A stretch of DNA of 64,000 nt from Hordeum vulgare subsp. vulgare (lineage: Eukaryota > Streptophyta > Magnoliopsida > Poales > Poaceae): contig NC_058518.1 in assembly GCF_904849725.1 (NCBI RefSeq), positions 414,601,081 through 414,665,080 on the forward strand, written 5' to 3'. The position numbers and the translations under genes are program-made. Under the pieces are notes generated by a model. That model made no database searches. It was not told the DNA's origin and saw nothing but the letters and a program-made list of their open reading frames with translations. Position 1 is the stretch's first letter. Every line of letters begins with the position of its first letter. Below are positions 10,484-20,988 of the stretch, in pieces.

Positions 10484-13400
10484 TCAATCCACAATACTTG
10501 AATCAATGATATTTAGCTCATGCCTTAACTCCCAGAACCTTGCTTCATCTAGGGGCTTAGTGAAAATATCTGCAAGTTGCTCTTCAGTGTTGATGAAGTG
10601 AATCTCAATATCACCTAGCTTGATATGTTCACGAATGAAGTGATGGCGAATATCAATATGCTTGGTCTTGCTGTGTTGCACCGGATTGAGGGAAATCTTG
10701 ATAGCGCTTTGATTGTCACATAGAAGATGCACTTTGTCACAAGTGACTCCGTAGTCCTTTAAGGTTTGCCTCATCCATAGCAACTGGGCACAACAACTTG
10801 CAGCTGCCACATACTCAGCTTCGGTGGAGGATAGTGAGACACAATTCTGCTTCTTTGAAGACCAACTTACCAGTGAACGACCAAGGAATGGCATCCTCCA
10901 GAGGTTGTCTTCCTCTCCACACAGTCTCCTGCCCAATCTGAGTCAGAATAGCCCACTAGGTTGAAGTTTGCTCCTTTGGGATACCATAGACCAAAGTCTG
11001 GGGTATGAGCCAAATATCGAAAGATTCGTTTGACAGCCATATAATGTCTTTCTTTTGGTGCAGATTGAAACTGTGCACAAATCCCTACACTCAACATGAT
11101 ATCCGGTCTAGATGCACAAAGGTAAAGAAGGGATCCAATCATGGAGCAATATACCTTTTGATCCACTGCTTTACCATTGCGATCACTGTCAAGCTTGCAT
11201 CTTGTTGGCATGGGAAACTTGACCGGCTTGACATCCTCTAGCTCAAACCTCTTGAGCATGTCTTGAGTGTACTTGGCTTGTTTGATGAATGTCCCTTCTA
11301 AGCCTTGTTTGATGTCGAACTCGAGGAAGAACTTCAACTCACCCATCATAGACATCTCAAATTTCTCGGTCATCAGTGCAGCAAATTCTTCATTGAAAGA
11401 TTCGTTAGGAGAACCAAAAATGATATCATCAACATATAGTTGGCATATGAACAAATCCCCTTTGACCCTCTTAGTAAAAAGAGTGGGATCAATCTTCCCA
11501 ATTTCAAACCCACGATTTTGTAACAACTCAGTAAGATACTCATACCACGCACGTGGGGCTTGTTTAAGGCCATAGAGTGCCTTATTAAGTTTGTACACAT
11601 GATTGGGGAGCTTGGGATGTTCGAACCCCGGGGGTTGTTTGACATAGACCAACTCATTTAAAGGACCATTAAGAAAGGCACTTTTCACATCCATCTGTTG
11701 CAATTTGAAATTATGATGAGAAGCAAATGCAAGCAGCATGCGAATAGATTCTAGACGAGCAACAGGGGCAAAGGTTTCACCGTAGTCGATACCCTCGACT
11801 TGGGAGTAGCCTTGAGCCACCAATCTCGCCTTGTTTTGAATCACAATCCCATTGTCATCTTGCTTGTTTTTGAAGATCCATTTGGTCCCGATGACATTAT
11901 GTTCCTCCTTTGGTCTTGGCACTAAATTCCAGACTTGATTACGCTCGAAGTTGTTGAGTTCTTCATGCATGGCCATAAGCCAATCCTCATCATCGAGCGC
12001 TTCCTGTACCTGTTGAGGTTCACAATATGAAACAAACGCGTGATGCTCACAATAATTCCAAATTTGTTGACGAGTGGATACTCCCCTTTTCAAACTACCA
12101 AGTACATTCTTCATAAGATGTGACTTGACTCTTAGCTTGTTCGCAATCTTGGTTGCGCGACGCTCCAAGAGTTCTGCATTGGATAACTGGGGAGCATTGA
12201 CTTGATTGCTTTGCTTGCCCTTGCGTTTTGATCCTCCCTTGGCACCAATAGCCTTCTTAGGCACCCCAGAAGGGAATTGAGAGACATCATCCTGATCAAC
12301 TTGATCTTCGACTTGAGCAGGTTCACTGGTTTGTCCTTGTTCTTGTGGTTGCTCTAGCTCTTGATCTTGTGCTTCTATTTGGTCTGGATCGTGTAGTTGC
12401 ACTTGATCTTGATCTGCAACAGATTTGGAACCTTGTGAAAGCACTTGTACATCATGGTACACATCACCATCTTTGAGAAATTGATCTTGTCCTTGAGCTT
12501 GTTCAACTGGTTGAGGGTCTTCTCTTTGTTCATCGGAAGCGTGTGGGGCTTCTGAGGATGATGGCTCCACTTGAGTAGAGCATTGTCCGTCTCCTTCGGC
12601 CACAAGGGGTTCCTCAATGGGGAGTATTTGACCAATCCCCATTCTTCATATGGCTTGAGGAGGAATTTCATCACCTACATCACATAGACCACTTTGCTCC
12701 ACTTGGGAGCCATTATTTTCATCAAACTCCACGTTACACCTCTCCTCAATGAGCCCAGTGGACTTGTTGAGGACACGGTAAGCATGAGAGTTTGTAGCAT
12801 AACCAACAAAGATGCCCTCATGTGCTCTAGAATCAAATTTAGCTAAACGTGCACATTTCTTGAGAATAAAACACTTACACCCGAATACCCGAAAGTAATT
12901 GAGATTGGGTTTGTTTCCGGTGAGAATCTCATATGGGGTCTTGTTCAAGCCTTTGCGGATATAGAGCCGATTGGACGCATGACATGCTGTGTTGATGGCT
13001 TCGGCCCAAAAGTTATATGGAGATTTGAATTCCTCCATCATTGTTCTTGCAGCGTCCATCAATGTCCGGTTCTTCCTTTCCGCCACACCATTTTGTTGAG
13101 GGGTATATGGTGCTGAATATTGATGTTTTATTCCCTCATCACCTAGAAACTCATCCAAGGTGTAGTTCTTGAACTCGGTGCCATTGTCACTTCTAATCAT
13201 CAAAATCTTTGCTTCATGTTGACGTTGAGCTTCATTAGCAAAGTTGATAACAGTTTGTTGAGTTTCACTCTTCCTCTTGAAGAAATATACTGAGGTGTAT
13301 CTTGAGTAATCATCAACAATCACCAAGCAGTACTTTCTGCCCCCAAGACTATCAAATGATGGGGGACCGAAGAGATCTATATGAAGGAGCTCCAACGGCC

Positions 13401-14035
13401 TCTTAGTGTAAATGAGAGTCGTTGGACGATGAGCAGTTTCATGAATCTTTCCTTCAATGTAGGCACTGCAAGCACGATCTCTGGCAAAACTCACATTCGT
13501 TAGTCCACGAATATGGTCCCCTTTGAGGAGACTTTGCAAAGATCTCATATTGACATGATCTAGTCGGCAATGCCAAAGCCAACCCACATCAACTTTAGCC
13601 ATTAGACAAGTCACAGTCTTAGTGGGTCGCTTTGAAAAGTTCACCACATAGAGACCATTTTCGACATATCCAACATAGGCTACTTTAAGAGTCTTGCTCC
13701 ACAAAAGGACCACAGTATCAAGATTAAAGAATGTGGAAAAGACCATAATTGCAAGTTGACGAACCGAAAGTAAATTGTAAGCAAGGGACTCAACAAGCAT
13801 GACCTTCTCAATAGATAACTCTTGAGAGATGACCACCTTACCAAATCCCAATACCTTTGACGATGATGCATCGGCGAATTGGACATGGGTGGGCATAGAT
13901 GGGGAAGGATGCACATCCACCACTAAGTCCTTGCTTCTGGTCATATGATTTGTTGCTCCACTATCGAGCAACCATGACACCCCACCGGAAGCAAACTCCT
14001 GCAATAGATCAAGGCTTGGTTTTAGGTACCCATTT
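10484..14035 (-). pseudogene. pol: Copia pol of element H: protease, integrase, RT, RNase H
   Basis: Minus-strand order is protease (DSGATNHM, about 13940-13965), integrase zinc-binding region (about 13460-13580; last part reads CSAY, where the family usually has CxxC), integrase core with SDNGTEFKN (about 13163-13195) and a QQNGVAERKNRT block (about 13062-13110), then RT with YVDDIIFG (about 11415-11445) and RNase H (STEAEY about 10800-10830; LADIFTKPL about 10545-10575). Integrase before RT is diagnostic of Copia. Damage is light: one TGA at 12646-12648 between integrase and RT, and a one-base frameshift near 10893 at the start of RNase H. A frameshift near 14010-14035 separates it from the linker. 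The products would make and integrate cDNA in virus-like particles. Confidence 0.93.
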
Positions 14036-15010
14036 TTGAATGGGTCCTTTAATGTTAGAGACAAGGGTCTTAGGAACCCAAATAGCACATTCAATGAACT
14101 CATAGTAAGAACCAACAAATCTGGCATAAACATGCCCATCACCAGCACGACATAAAACATAGGAAGGATTGGGTTTGCCAGCTGTGTTGGTAGGAATGGG
14201 TTTGTCCTTCTTGACGCTCCCATTTTCCACCTTGTTCCTATTCACCTCCTGAGTCCCTTTGCCCTCTTTGACAAAGATGTCCATGAGGGTGGGGGATCGG
14301 TTGTTCCTGTTCTTCCTTTTTCTTTTAGACTTGGATGTAAGTCCAAGTCCCTCCTTTCCTACCACACCCTTTTGATTGCTCAAAAGGTCGTTCAGATTCT
14401 TCTTGCCTTGGATGCATGACACAAGGCCCTTCTCAAGTTTATCCTTCAACTTGGCATTTTCCTCCACAAGATGTACATGCTCACAACAAGGGTTAGTTGT
14501 ACAAGCATTATAAATTAAAACAAAAGGAGGACAAGTAGATATTTCCTTGGTAAGCTTTGCTTGGAGTTGATCATGAGACTCTTTCAGGGAGAAACGATTA
14601 CCTTTCAAGACCTTGTGAGCCTTGTCAAGTGTGTCAAACTCCACTTTGGGTCTGTCATGGTCAACCCCAAGAGCATCCTTTTCAGACTTAAGCATACGAG
14701 TAAGAACAGTAGCATGATCTAGTTTCTTTTGCAATTTAGCGCACTCATCATTGTATGACTCCTCAGGAGCCAATCGAAGAGTGCGCTCTTTTTCTAGTGC
14801 AATAGATAATTCAGCAATCTCATCGGCATAGTCACGACTATGTACTTGCATCTTGGAGATGGTCTCCTCATGAGACTCGATGAGGTCATTAGCCTCACCC
14901 AGTTGTTCCAAAAGCGTAATAAAGTGCCTTTTGGTTTCTCCTTTGATAGTACACAGAAATTTGTCAAGATCGTGCTCATTAAGTTCCACAACATCACTAT
15001 CATCAAACAA
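14009..15010 (-). pseudogene. Coiled-coil linker between gag and protease of H
   Basis: About 330 codons form a charged, Leu/Glu/Lys-rich stretch that looks like a long coiled coil (about 14560-14960). A Cys cluster (CTTNPCC) follows, then a strongly basic patch with KSKRKRKNRN (about 14310-14340). A similar linker with the same layout is found in Copia element I (57690-58310). It may extend gag and help particle assembly or nucleic-acid binding; this is inferred from composition only. Frameshifts separate it from gag on one side and pol on the other. Confidence 0.75.
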
Positions 15011-15177
15011 TTCAACAATGAGGGAGCACTAGTGATGTTGGTCTTAATGCTGGGTGTTACTTGATCGATACCTTTGGCCATGAGGCACTTGGCGATGTGA
15101 TTATCGTTGGGGGCGTTGAAGAGAGACACATTCTTGGGAGAAGGGGTGGCAATGGCGACAGTCGTAGTTGCCACCAT

Positions 15178-15213
<36 letters not shown>

Positions 15214-16563
15214 GGAGGGGTACTCTTCAAGCGCCACCATGCCCTTTGGATGGGGTTTCTTGACAAAGTTGTTCTTGCTTGGGAATGACTTTGTTTTGTC
15301 TTTGCGAATGAGCTTGCCTCCGTTGTCTTCCCTCTTCTCATAGGGACATTCTGCCATGAAGTGGCTCACATTACCACAGTTATAGCATGTCCTCACTCGT
15401 TTCTTGGGCTTGAACCCACTTGAGTTGTTCTTGGTGAAGTTGGGTCTTGAGTTCCTCTTGTTGCCCCAGAATTGCCTTGACGCAAGAGCCATGTGCTCGT
15501 GATAAGCATACTTAGTGTCTTCAGGGCAGCTCTCCTCTTCCTCATCCTCTTCTTCTTCTTCAGAAGCAGCCTTTGCCTTTAAAGCAAGGTTAGGTGAAGC
15601 TGTCTTTGACCGAACTCGAGCAAGTGCATTGTCAGCGGTCTCATTCATGATTGACATTGCAATGAATTCATCCAACACCTCACTGGAAGACAAGGAGTGG
15701 AAATCTGGTCGTTGGCGAATGACTGATGACATGGCTTTGTTGGAAGGCATGATGTCCTTGAGAAACTTGCGCGTGATCCATGTGTCATCCACATCCTTGC
15801 TCCCATGATCCTTGAGAGCAACAGCAATAGTAGTCACCCTTCGATAGAGATCACGAGGGTCCTCATCTTCCTTCATCACAAACTCATCGGCCTTATCAAG
15901 TACTACTTCATAGTTTGACCGTTGAATGCTTGAGCTTCCCTTGTACAACTACATAATGTGCTCCCAACAGTCCTTAGCCAGAGTGAAGGGGCACAAGTGA
16001 GGAAGATCTTCAGGAGGTACTGCGGACTATAGAATAAACAATGCAGAGTGATTATATTGATTGTCCGCTTCTTCTCTTGGAGTGAGGTTGCTTGGATCAT
16101 GAGGATAGTAGCCTTGCTCGATGATTCTCCATAAATTTGTTGAGCTGTGATTCAAATGAGACTTAATAGAAAACACCCAGTTAGCAAAATCACCCTTAAC
16201 AAGCTTAGGAGGAGGACAAAGAGGGTTAAGACGCGGTGTGGGAACAGGTCCTCCATAGACCATGGGAGGTGGAACTCAGGCATAGGTTCCAGTCGCATCC
16301 TTTTCGAGAGGAGAGGAAGGTCACATGCCTTTAGCCGCTTCCTTAGAAGAATTGGCCTCCGAATGTGTGTTGGCGGGTTTAACCACCAACGCCGGTTCGG
16401 GTGAACTTTTAATTCCCCCAATTAACTCCTTAAGCATGGTTTTGACTTCGTTCGTCAAGGACGTCTTGAGGGCGGCCATAGCCGTATTCAAGTCGTCCCT
16501 TGTGACCGAAGTCAAGTCCATGGCCTCGGGTTGTCCATGGGGAACTCCCTCTTTGCCTTCCAT
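15011..16563 (-). pseudogene. gag: Copia gag of element H
   Basis: The ATG at 16563 opens a frame that continues to about 15011. It is broken by stops at 16321-16323, near 16278, at 16027-16029 and at 15949-15951, then by a frameshift near 15010. The capsid-like region lies around 15600-16250. A CCHC zinc knuckle (CYNCGNVSHFMAEC) lies at about 15348-15390. An acidic stretch follows the capsid part, and a run of about 12 Asp codons (ATC repeat on the plus strand, 15178-15213) follows the knuckle. At least two stops (TAG at 16027 and 15949) fall where a CAG codon would be expected. Confidence 0.88.
15178..15213. repeat. ATC microsatellite encoding poly-Asp in gag
   Basis: About twelve ATC repeats (plus strand) encode a run of aspartates on the minus strand, just downstream of the zinc knuckle. 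The run keeps the reading frame. Its length probably varies between copies. Confidence 0.9.
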
Positions 16564-16599
16564 ACTCTTCGGGTGGTGAAACCCTTAATAAAGAGACGT

Positions 16600-16612
16600 G
16601 GCTCTGATACCA
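16600..16612 (-). other. Primer binding site, initiator tRNA-Met type, element H
   Basis: The minus strand reads TGGTATCAGAGCC, two bases past the LTR end. It matches the standard plant Copia primer site. Confidence 0.92.
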
Positions 16613-18302
16613 ATTGAAAGGATCGATATGGTTGACTAGAGGGGGGTGAATAGGCAACTACCAATTTTTAGCTTTTCTTAACAAATAAGGATTAGCAACA
16701 TAAAGGTTCTCTAAAATAACACTAGGTGAGCAACCTATATGATGCTACTTACAAAGCGTAAAGAAGCAAGTAAGAGATACTCTACAACAACAACAAATAC
16801 AAAGTAAAGGTAAGAGATAACCACAAGTGGAACCAATGAAGACGAGGATGTGTTACCGAAGTTCCTTCCCTTTGACAGGAAGTACGTCTCCGTTGGAGCG
16901 GTGTGGAGGTACAATGCTCCCCAATAAGCCACTAGGGCCACCGTATTATCCTCACGCCCTCTCACAATGCAAGGTGACGTGATTCCACTATAGGTGCCCT
17001 TGAAGGCGGCGACCAAACCTTTACAAACAAGGTTGGGGCAATCTCCACACAATGCTTGGAGGCTCCCAACAAGACCACGGAGCTTCACCACAATGGAATG
17101 TGGCTCCGAGGTGACCTCAACCGTCTAGGGTGCTCAAACACCCAAGAGTAACAAGATCCGCAAGGGATTAGTAGGGGGAATCAAATATCCTTTGGTGGAA
17201 GTGTAGATCAAGGCCTTCTCAAGCAATCCCTAGAAAACCAACAAGGTTGATTGGCTAGGGAGAGAGATCAGGGTAAAATGAGTGAAAGGACGTGGATGTC
17301 GCCTTGAGGGGGGGTGAATAGGCGCTTTAAAATAATTAAGGTTTAGGCTTGAACAAATGCGGAATAAAACTAACGTTTAATATGTCAAGCACAAAACCTC
17401 AAACAATTAGGCTCACCTATGTGCACCAACAACTTATGCTAAGCAAGATAAACAACTAAGTGATAGCAAGATATATGACAAGAGACAATATGGCTATCAC
17501 AAAGTAAAGTGCATAAGTAAAGGGTTCGGGTAAGAGATAACCGAGGTACGCGGAGACGATGATGTATCCCGAAGTTCACACCCTTGCGGATGCTAATCTC
17601 TGTTGGAGCGGTGTGGAGGCACAATGCTCCCCAAGATGCCACTAAGGCCACCGTAATCTCCTCACGCCCTCGCACAATGCAAGATGCCGTGATTCCACTA
17701 AGGGACCCTTGAGGGCGGTTACCGAAGCCGTACAAATGGCAAACCTTGGGGGCGGTCACCGAACCCGTACACGTTGCTCGGGGCAATCTCAACAACCTAA
17801 TTGGAGACCCCGACACTTGCCCGGAGCTTCACACCACAATGATTGAGCTCCGAGACACCACCAAGCTTCTAGGAGGCCAAAGCATCCACGAAGAACAATA
17901 TCTAGGGTACTAAGTACCAAAGGTAATAAGCTTCTCAAACTTCACTTCCACGTATCACCGTGGAGAACTCAAACCGATGCAACCAATGCAATGGCAAGAA
18001 CACACGAAGTGGTCAAGTCCCTCACACTCAAATCCCTCCACAACAACGAAAGCTATGGAGAAATATGAGAGGAAGAACAAGGAGCTCACAAAGAACTCCA
18101 AGATCTAGATCCAAGGGGTTCCCCTCACATAGAGGAGAAAGTGATTGGTGGAGATGTGGATCTAGATATCCTCTCTCTTTTCCCTCAAGAAGAAGCAAGC
18201 ATCATTGGAGGGATTGAGAGTAAGCAAGCTCTAAGAATGTCAACAATGGAGGTAGAACAAGAGCTCAACAGATAGATAAGGCCAAGGGGGAAGAAGGCCC
18301 CC

Positions 18303-18310
18303 TTTATATA
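18303..18310 (-). promoter_or_regulatory. TATA box of the nested solo LTR
   Basis: The minus strand reads CCCACTATATAAAGGGGGCC, about 45 bp downstream of the nearest palindrome site. The layout matches the TATA boxes of H. Confidence 0.7.
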
Positions 18311-18355
18311 GTGGGGGAAGGAATCAGACCGTTACCCCCACTTACAGCCCGAGCC

Positions 18356-18645
18356 TAGCGATACTATCGCTGGCTCCAGCGGTACTACCGCTGACCCTCC
18401 GGCGATACTACCGCTGGCTGCAGCGGTACGACCGCTGAGCCCATGGTAGCGCAAAGATACTACCGGGCCAACCACCGCCAAGAAAGTCTTCGCAAAAATG
18501 TCCGACGCAGTACAACCGCAAAGATGACGGTACTAAAAACTTGGAGCGGTACTACCGCCAACTTTAGTGGTACTACTGCTAGGGCCAGCGGTACTACCGC
18601 CAAATTAGCGGTACTACCGCTAGGTGCAGCGGTAGTACCGCTCGC
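18356..18645. repeat. Palindrome array in the nested solo LTR
   Basis: Repeated short sites of the form AGCGGTACTACCGCT, several degenerate (for example GCGATACTATCGC), lie upstream of the TATA box. Unlike H, no long GCGGTAGTAAA form occurs here. The short site is therefore shared by two families, while the long site looks like an addition in H. Confidence 0.8.
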
Positions 18646-19847
18646 CACTGAAACAGCCATAACTTTCGCATACGAGCTCCGAATCGAGCAAACCCAAGCT
18701 TGTTGGATTCAGGACGACAAGAGCTATCCAAACAGCGACCATGCAGATATGAAAATGCCAATGATATAGAGATGTGAGTCCTCTATGAATGAAGAACCAG
18801 CAAAAACTCCAACATCGAAAACATCATAGTAGATGCATATGGATTCCGTTTTCGATGAACTCGAGCTTGTCACGAAGATGACCATAAGCTCTAATACTCA
18901 CAAAGAGAAACACCAAACAAGAACCAAGAAGTATGATGCAAGGATGCAAATGGTTTGAGCTCTCAATGAACGATACGATCAAGCTACTCACTTGAGAGCC
19001 CCCCTTGATAGTACAACAATCTATCCTAAACAGAAAACCTATCAAGGGCAAACCTATACCTTGCACCTCGTCCTCTTGAGCTAGATGATGATGATCTTGG
19101 CTTCCTCAAGATGGACCACCTTTCTTGATTGTGTTGGCTTGATGAAGACTAGTTGATTGCTCCCCCATACTCACTATGGGTGAGCCACTCTACAGCATAT
19201 CTTCACAAGTCCATTGCCACCACAATGGACGGCAAGCTTCAAGCATGATATCTTCGTGCTGATCCACTTGAACTTGCACATCGCAATCTTGATGACGATC
19301 TCAACTTGACGTCATACTTCATGGGTTGTATGAGATCTTCCCTTTGACGCAAGCCCATGGAAACACACCTAACCCCCACATAGAACTCTCACGAAGACCA
19401 TGGGTTAGTACACAAACACGTAATGGACAATGCTTACCATACCATGGGATCACTTGATCCCTCTCAGTACATCTTGTACGCTTTGTGTGTTGATCATCTT
19501 GATTTACTCTTTGTCTGAGATCTTTATCAACCATGTGTCTCTATGACCATTCTTTGGATAATACCTTGAATACCATCTTGTCATCATATAAACTCCTTGA
19601 ACCCAACAGATGGACTTCAAGAAGTGCCTATGGACAAATCCTATAAATGTAACTTAAGGCAACCATTAGTCCATAGGAATTGTCATCAATTACCAAAACC
19701 ACATATGGAGATATATGCTCTAACAATGAGCTTGTGGAGCAACAATGGAGCTTAGAGGGGTTAAAGGTGAGCTCTAGGAAGAAGAAGATACCTTTATATA
19801 GTAGGGGGGCAGATCCACCCATTACCCACCTACCACATAAAGGTACA

Positions 19848-20230
19848 AGCGGTACTACCGCTACCTAGAGCGGTACCACCGCTCCTGGGAGTGGTACTAC
19901 CGCTTAGCTTCTCACCAACCACGGTAGTACCGGGATACTACCGTGCCACCACCTCCTTGGGAAAAGTATGCGAGAAAAAGCCCGTCGGCACGGTAGTAAA
20001 ATAATACTACCGCACTGAGGGAGGTAGTACCGCCCTTGGAGCGGTAGTAAAAAACTACTACCGCACTTCGGGCGGTAGTACCGCTCCTGGAGCGGTAGTA
20101 AAAGTTTACTACCGCACCTGGGGCGGCAGTACCGCTCTTGGAGTGGTAGTAAAAATTTACTAACGCTCTGAGAGCGGTACTACCACTGTGCCAGCGGTAC
20201 TACCACAGGTACAGCGGTACTACCGCTTAC
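19848..20230. repeat. Palindrome array in the 5' LTR of H
   Basis: This is the counterpart of 6817-7133 with the same alternating short and long sites. It has three further short sites near 20165-20230 that the 3' LTR lacks. The copy-number difference between the two LTRs of one insertion suggests that the array changes length quickly, or that reverse transcription slips within it. Confidence 0.85.
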
Positions 20231-20542
20231 CCTTTTCGCATAGGCATAGAATACACTCATTGGGGCTCCAGTGAGGCCAAAATATAGGTGGGTGCATGAA
20301 GTGTGTGTGTGAGGATTCCACCCAAACCTTTCCGACGCGGGCCCCTCTTAATAAGAAGACTTTCCTATGACTCAAACTAGGAAGAGAAACGTAGAAGAAA
20401 ATCCGTCTTTGAGAACCTCCGAGGGGCGTCGAGTTATCTTGTGCCTAGAAGAGAATATTCGGAAATGCTCAGGACACAAGATTAGCCCGCACAACAATTG
20501 TCATCAATCACTAAAACCACTTAGGAGAAATATGCCCTCAGA

Positions 20543-20654
20543 ATCCTACTCTCCGATGTATAATTAGACTCAAAGTAGTTTTTCCCTAGGCTCGACTCGT
20601 CCAAGTTCGATCCGTGAAGGGGGCTCCTAGGTCAGTATTGCATTGCTAGCAACT
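20543..20654 (-). mobile_element. Start of the Gypsy leader, with a degenerate primer site
   Basis: On the minus strand this follows the end of the LTR at 20655-24940. It aligns with 52074-52190 of element D. Where D has TGGTAATCAGAGC this copy has TTGCTAGCAATGC, so the primer site has decayed. The leader continues at 6028 across the insertion of Copia H. Confidence 0.75.
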
Positions 20655-20956
20655 TGCAATGCCCAAGATGTGATCCTATCCTTATTTTGGCACAAGGGCC
20701 TCGACATGGATAGAAGCGCATCTCGTCATTTTGCAAGAACGGATGTTATTACAAGTACATGTACATAAGAGATGAGTATATGGAATTGGATTACACTTGC
20801 CACAAGCTACAACATGACAAACACAATAAAACAATATATTCAATCACCATGTAGAAGAGCAGGGTCCGACTACAGACGGAATCAAACGTTAAAAGAACGA
20901 CGTTTATCCTTGATATCCCAGGATACCGGCCTGGAACCAATCCTATGATCGACGAA

Positions 20957-20988
<32 letters not shown>

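Larger units (their letters stand above)
17283..19725 (-). mobile_element. Nested solo LTR of a related Copia family, TSD ATGAG
   Basis: On the minus strand it starts TGTTAGAGCATATATCTCC at 19725 and ends CCTTTCA at 17283, 2,443 bp. ATGAG flanks it at 17278-17282 and 19726-19730. It shares with its host LTR the start (including a GTGGTTTTGGTAATTGATG motif), a short-palindrome array, a TATA box and the CACCCCCCC motif near the end, yet the sequences are otherwise different. It is thus a sister family that inserted into a relative's LTR. ORFs within it are not genes. Confidence 0.9.
6029..20542 (-). mobile_element. Copia element H, SIRE-type, nearly complete, TSD ATCCT
   Basis: The element is bounded by ATCCT at 6024-6028 and 20543-20547. 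Minus-strand order is: 5' LTR (20542 to 16615, interrupted), tRNA-Met-type primer site, gag, coiled-coil linker, protease-integrase-RT-RNase H, internal promoter, extra ORF, polypurine tract, 3' LTR (7447 to 6029). The right terminus is mutated from CA to GA. Over roughly 520 aligned bases of the two LTRs I count about 17 substitutions by eye, so the insertion is fairly young. Coding damage is limited to a few stops and frameshifts. The Copia order (integrase before RT) plus an extra ORF after pol fits the SIRE/Maximus group. Confidence 0.9.
16615..20542 (-). repeat. 5' LTR of H, interrupted by a nested solo LTR
   Basis: The LTR occupies 16615-17282 and 19726-20542. The gap holds the solo LTR at 17283-19725 with TSD ATGAG. 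The outer part contains its own TATA box (19793-19800) and palindrome array (about 19848-20230). The insertion separates the promoter from the U5 end and primer site, so transcripts from this copy would have to cross 2.4 kb of foreign sequence. Confidence 0.92.
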
